From: Ruminococcaceae bacterium UBA1417
Lineage (GTDB): Bacteria; Bacillota; Clostridia; Oscillospirales; Acutalibacteraceae
Length of the DNA: 16,323 nt
Assembly: GCA_002305575.1 (NCBI GenBank)
Contig: DBPP01000023.1
Span: 31,686 to 48,008, forward strand
Reading direction: 5' to 3'
The translations under genes were made by a program, and so were the position numbers. Below the pieces are notes generated by a model. It searched no databases. It worked only from the letters and a program-made list of their open reading frames with translations, and was not told the origin of the DNA. Below, in pieces: positions 14,386-16,323 of the stretch; position 1 is the stretch's first letter; the number at the start of each line of letters is the position of its first letter.

Positions 14386-14417
14386 ATTCAGAGACTCTGC
14401 GCGCAGGGTCTCTGAAT
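14386..14417 (+). terminator. Leaky terminator or mRNA-stabilising hairpin between binding protein and permease
   Basis: ATTCAGAGACTCTGC (14386-14400) pairs with GCAGGGTCTCTGAAT (14403-14417), up to 15 pairs with one wobble (the innermost must open). Only TTTGAT follows, so termination should be partial. This would give more binding protein than membrane components, as in many ABC operons. Confidence 0.6.
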
Positions 14418-14442
14418 TTGATATGAAGGAGATGAATCCGCC

Positions 14443-15105
14443 ATGATGGATGCAATCAATAAGATTATCGGCTGGATGCCCGCACTGATCCAGTCCACAG
14501 GCACGACGCTCGCGCTCTCCGTGCTTTCCGTTGCCGCCGCGCTCATTTTCAGCGTTTTTCTCGCACTGGGCAAGATTTCGCGCAACGCGGTGCTCAGCTC
14601 GATCTGCCGCGCCTACATATTCTTCTTTCGCGGCACGCCGCTTCTGATGCAGCTCTTTTTCATTTATTACACGCTGCCGCAGCTTATCCCTGCGCTCAAC
14701 ATCCAGAGCCGTTTCTTTGCGGCCTGGCTGGCCTTCACGCTGAATGTCGCGGCTTACCTTGCCGAAATTATCCGCGCCGCGATTGAATCGATCGACAAAG
14801 GCCAGATGGAAGCTTCCCGTGCGCTTGGCCTCACTCGCGGTCAGGCCATGCGCCTCGTCGTGATCCCGCAGGCGTACCGCCGCATGATCCCGCCGATCTG
14901 CAACGAATTTGTCATGGTGCTCAAGGATACCTCGCTTGTTTCGATTATCGCACTGACCGATCTGACCTACCAGACCAAGATCATCGCCTCAAACAAGGCG
15001 AGCGCGCTCGTCTACATCCCGGCCATGATCATCTACCTGGTCATCACGGGCGTTTTTACCTTTATCTTCAACCGCCTCGAAAAGCGCCTTTCCATTTACG
15101 AATAA
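14443..15105 (+). CDS. Amino-acid ABC transporter permease (HisM/GlnP type)
   Basis: 220 residues, the normal length for polar amino-acid permeases. Hydrophobic spans cover most of the chain, beginning with TLALSVLSVAAALIFSVFLAL; the segment FFRGTPLLMQLFFIYY is typical of the His/Glu/Gln/Arg permease group. The EAA loop that docks the ATPase is EASRALGLTRGQAMRLV starting at E123. It probably forms a homodimer because no second permease gene is present. AAGGAG lies 11 bases before the first of two adjacent ATG codons; either could be used. The gene follows the second binding protein after a hairpin and precedes the ATPase by 13 bases. Confidence 0.94.
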   Translation: MMDAINKIIGWMPALIQSTGTTLALSVLSVAAALIFSVFLALGKISRNAVLSSICRAYIFFFRGTPLLMQLFFIYYTLPQLIPALNIQSRFFAAWLAFTLNVAAYLAEIIRAAIESIDKGQMEASRALGLTRGQAMRLVVIPQAYRRMIPPICNEFVMVLKDTSLVSIIALTDLTYQTKIIASNKASALVYIPAMIIYLVITGVFTFIFNRLEKRLSIYE

Positions 15106-15118
15106 GGGAGGACCCGAC

Positions 15119-15877
15119 ATGTCGATCATTAAAACCGAAAACATCTGCAAATCCTTTGGCTCCGTTGAGGTTCTGAAAAACGTGAGCCTTACGGTGGAGC
15201 CCGGCGAAGTCGTCGTCATCATCGGTCCATCCGGCGCCGGAAAATCGACTTTCCTGCGCTCCCTGAACCGCTTGGAAAAAAGTACGAGCGGCAAAATCTG
15301 GATTGACGATAAGCTGATCGAGGACCGCGTCAACGGCCACAACCAGGTGCACATGCACCAGAAAGAACGCGCCGCCATTCTGCTCGAAATGGGCATGGTG
15401 TTCCAGCGCTTCAATCTCTTCCCGCACAAAACGGCCCTGCAGAACGTCATGCTCGCACCGATGACCGTTAAAGGTGTGCCGGAAAAGGAGGCCCGCGCCA
15501 AAGCTGTCAAGCTGCTTGAGCAGGTTGGCCTCGGCGACAAACTGGACGCCTATCCCGCAAAGCTTTCGGGCGGCCAGCAGCAACGCGTCGCCATTGCCCG
15601 GGCGCTCGCCATGGAACCGAAGATCATGCTGTTCGACGAGCCGACCAGCGCGCTTGACCCCGAGCTTGTCGGCGACGTGCTCGCCGTCATGAAAAAGCTC
15701 GCCGAGGACGGCATGACGATGCTGGTTGTCACACACGAAATGGGGTTTGCCCGTGAGGTAGCGGACCGCGTCGTCTTCATGTACGACGGCGTCGTACTCG
15801 AGGAAGGCACGCCGAAGGAAATCTTCACCGCGCCGAAACACGACCGTACGCGCCAGTTCCTGCAGAGCGTTCTGTGA
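15119..15877 (+). CDS. Amino-acid ABC transporter ATP-binding protein (GlnQ/HisP type)
   Basis: 252 residues. Complete ABC ATPase: Walker A GPSGAGKST (36-44), signature LSGGQQQR (149-156), Walker B MLFDEPTSALD with D173-E174, and H-loop His206 in VVTHEM. The close match to the polar amino-acid uptake subfamily and the position right after the permease show that it powers this importer from the cytoplasmic side. GGGAGGA precedes the ATG at good spacing. The next small gene begins 8 bases after the stop and uses an SD overlapping it, so it is part of the same transcript. Confidence 0.96.
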   Translation: MSIIKTENICKSFGSVEVLKNVSLTVEPGEVVVIIGPSGAGKSTFLRSLNRLEKSTSGKIWIDDKLIEDRVNGHNQVHMHQKERAAILLEMGMVFQRFNLFPHKTALQNVMLAPMTVKGVPEKEARAKAVKLLEQVGLGDKLDAYPAKLSGGQQQRVAIARALAMEPKIMLFDEPTSALDPELVGDVLAVMKKLAEDGMTMLVVTHEMGFAREVADRVVFMYDGVVLEEGTPKEIFTAPKHDRTRQFLQSVL

Positions 15878-15885
15878 GGCGCGCC

Positions 15886-16071
15886 ATGGCCGTGAATTCC
15901 ACCAAGTGCGAGGACTGCATGTACTACGAATACGACCCGGAATACGGCTTTTACGTATGCGACATGGACCTTGACGAGGATGAAACCGCACGGTTCATCA
16001 GCGGCGCTTTTACCGAGTGTCCGTACTACCGCCCGGGGGACGAATACACGATCGTACGCAAGCAAATGTGA
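15886..16071 (+). CDS. Small Cys-containing protein, DUF6472-like
   Basis: 61 residues, acidic, tyrosine-rich and without signal or membrane segment. Four cysteines, C8 and C11 (CEDC), C25 and C45 (ECPYY), suggest a small zinc-binding knuckle; the end reads DEYTIVRKQM. This pattern matches the short clostridial family I know as DUF6472, of unknown function. I took the ATG at 15886 because GAGG lies 6 bases before it; a GTG at 15874 overlapping the ATPase stop is possible but less likely. It is the last gene of the amino-acid transporter transcript, followed at once by a terminator. Whether it serves the transporter or merely shares the promoter is not visible. Confidence 0.82.
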   Translation: MAVNSTKCEDCMYYEYDPEYGFYVCDMDLDEDETARFISGAFTECPYYRPGDEYTIVRKQM

Positions 16072-16076
16072 AACCC

Positions 16077-16108
16077 AAGGCCTTTCCTGCAGAGGAAAGG
16101 CCTTTTTG
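16077..16108 (+). terminator. Terminator of the transporter operon
   Basis: AAGGCCTTTCCT (16077-16088) pairs perfectly with AGGAAAGGCCTT (16093-16104), loop GCAG, followed by TTT and a further T-rich stretch. It ends the transcript right after the small Cys protein. Confidence 0.9.
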
Positions 16109-16180
16109 TTTTAAAAGTGCCTTGTCCAAAAGGTTTTTCCGTCGCAACCGGTCGCCACGCCGCTTTTTCCCCTGAAACGC

Positions 16181-16209
16181 TTGACTTACGCCGCGCGGTA
16201 TGATAAGAT
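16181..16209 (+). promoter_or_regulatory. Predicted SCIFF promoter
   Basis: TTGACT (16181-16186), 17 bases, TAAGAT (16204-16209), with TGA directly before the -10 (extended -10 type). It lies 39 bases upstream of the SCIFF start, so the peptide locus is transcribed independently of the transporter. Confidence 0.7.
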
Positions 16210-16248
16210 TACAGAGTAAAATTGTATTTTGATCGGAGGATAATCGAT

Positions 16249-16323
16249 ATGGAACACATCAAGACTCTTGAGACCCGGAATCTGTGCGAAAGTGCGAAAA
16301 ACGGCGGCTGCGGCGAGTGCCAG
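16249..16323 (+). CDS. scfA: SCIFF ranthipeptide precursor, 3' end cut by window
   Basis: Only 25 residues are present: the leader MEHIKTLETRNL and the start of the Cys-rich core, GGCGECQ. This matches the clostridial SCIFF family (six cysteines in forty-five residues), whose precursor is modified by a radical SAM maturase to form Cys thioethers and whose maturase gene normally follows directly. CGGAGGA lies 8 bases before the ATG. Here a cysteine also occurs at residue 13 (NLCES), before the usual first core Cys at 21; I do not recall this from the typical leader, so there may be one extra. The rest, including the maturase, is outside the window. Confidence 0.88.
   Translation, partial: MEHIKTLETRNLCESAKNGGCGECQ

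Noticed and set aside
1..16323. CRISPR array, tRNA, rRNA, insertion sequence or attachment site
   Set aside because: No regularly spaced repeats, no cloverleaf-like sequence and no transposase or integrase reading frame were found on either strand by inspection.

Overview
The window looks like chromosomal DNA of a GC-rich anaerobic Clostridia species, most likely Oscillospirales/Ruminococcaceae-like. The evidence is a SCIFF ranthipeptide precursor at the right edge, a DUF6472-type small Cys protein, an ECF sigma/DUF4179 pair, a SpoVK/CbbX-like AAA+ protein, strong Gram-positive Shine-Dalgarno sites and vegetative (TTGACA/TATAAT) promoters. I see no rRNA, tRNA, CRISPR array, insertion sequence or phage gene. 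Two edge genes are cut: a CobW-type GTPase at the left (3' end missing) and SCIFF at the right (3' end missing).

Layout. 1-2898 (minus strand): a GH43 glycosidase, a terminator, an AraC-type regulator with its own promoter, then the CobW/G3E GTPase with its own promoter. 2899-3235: a 337-base divergent intergenic region holding an inverted repeat, a cre-like palindrome and a hairpin directly before the next ribosome binding site. 3236-5510 (plus): an ECF sigma factor overlapping a membrane-anchored DUF4179 protein, probably its anti-sigma partner, closed by a strong hairpin. 5593-8439 (minus): cutC followed 3 bases later by a two-module AAA+ ATPase. 8643-9656 (plus): an asparaginase of the Rhizobium etli type, divergent from cutC. 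9675-10400 (minus): type I 3-dehydroquinate dehydratase (aroD), divergent from an IlvD/Edd-family dehydratase at 10564-12282 that resembles the aldonic-acid dehydratases YjhG/YagF.

12359-16071 (plus) is an amino-acid ABC transporter locus: two paralogous lipoprotein binding proteins, each with its own near-identical promoter region, then permease, ATPase and a small Cys-rich protein. The first binding-protein gene ends in a full terminator. The second is followed by a hairpin with only a weak T-run, which should let some transcripts continue into the permease.

The standout observation is that both binding proteins have the halves of the ordinary type II solute-binding fold in swapped order. 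The part that is normally C-terminal comes directly after the lipobox, and the normal N-terminal lobe comes last, ending the protein. Each therefore reads as a natural circular permutation cut at the first lobe-crossing strand, which would leave only one backbone connection at the hinge. Two complete copies of the same length, with intact promoters, ribosome binding sites and lipoboxes, argue against a rearranged pseudogene.
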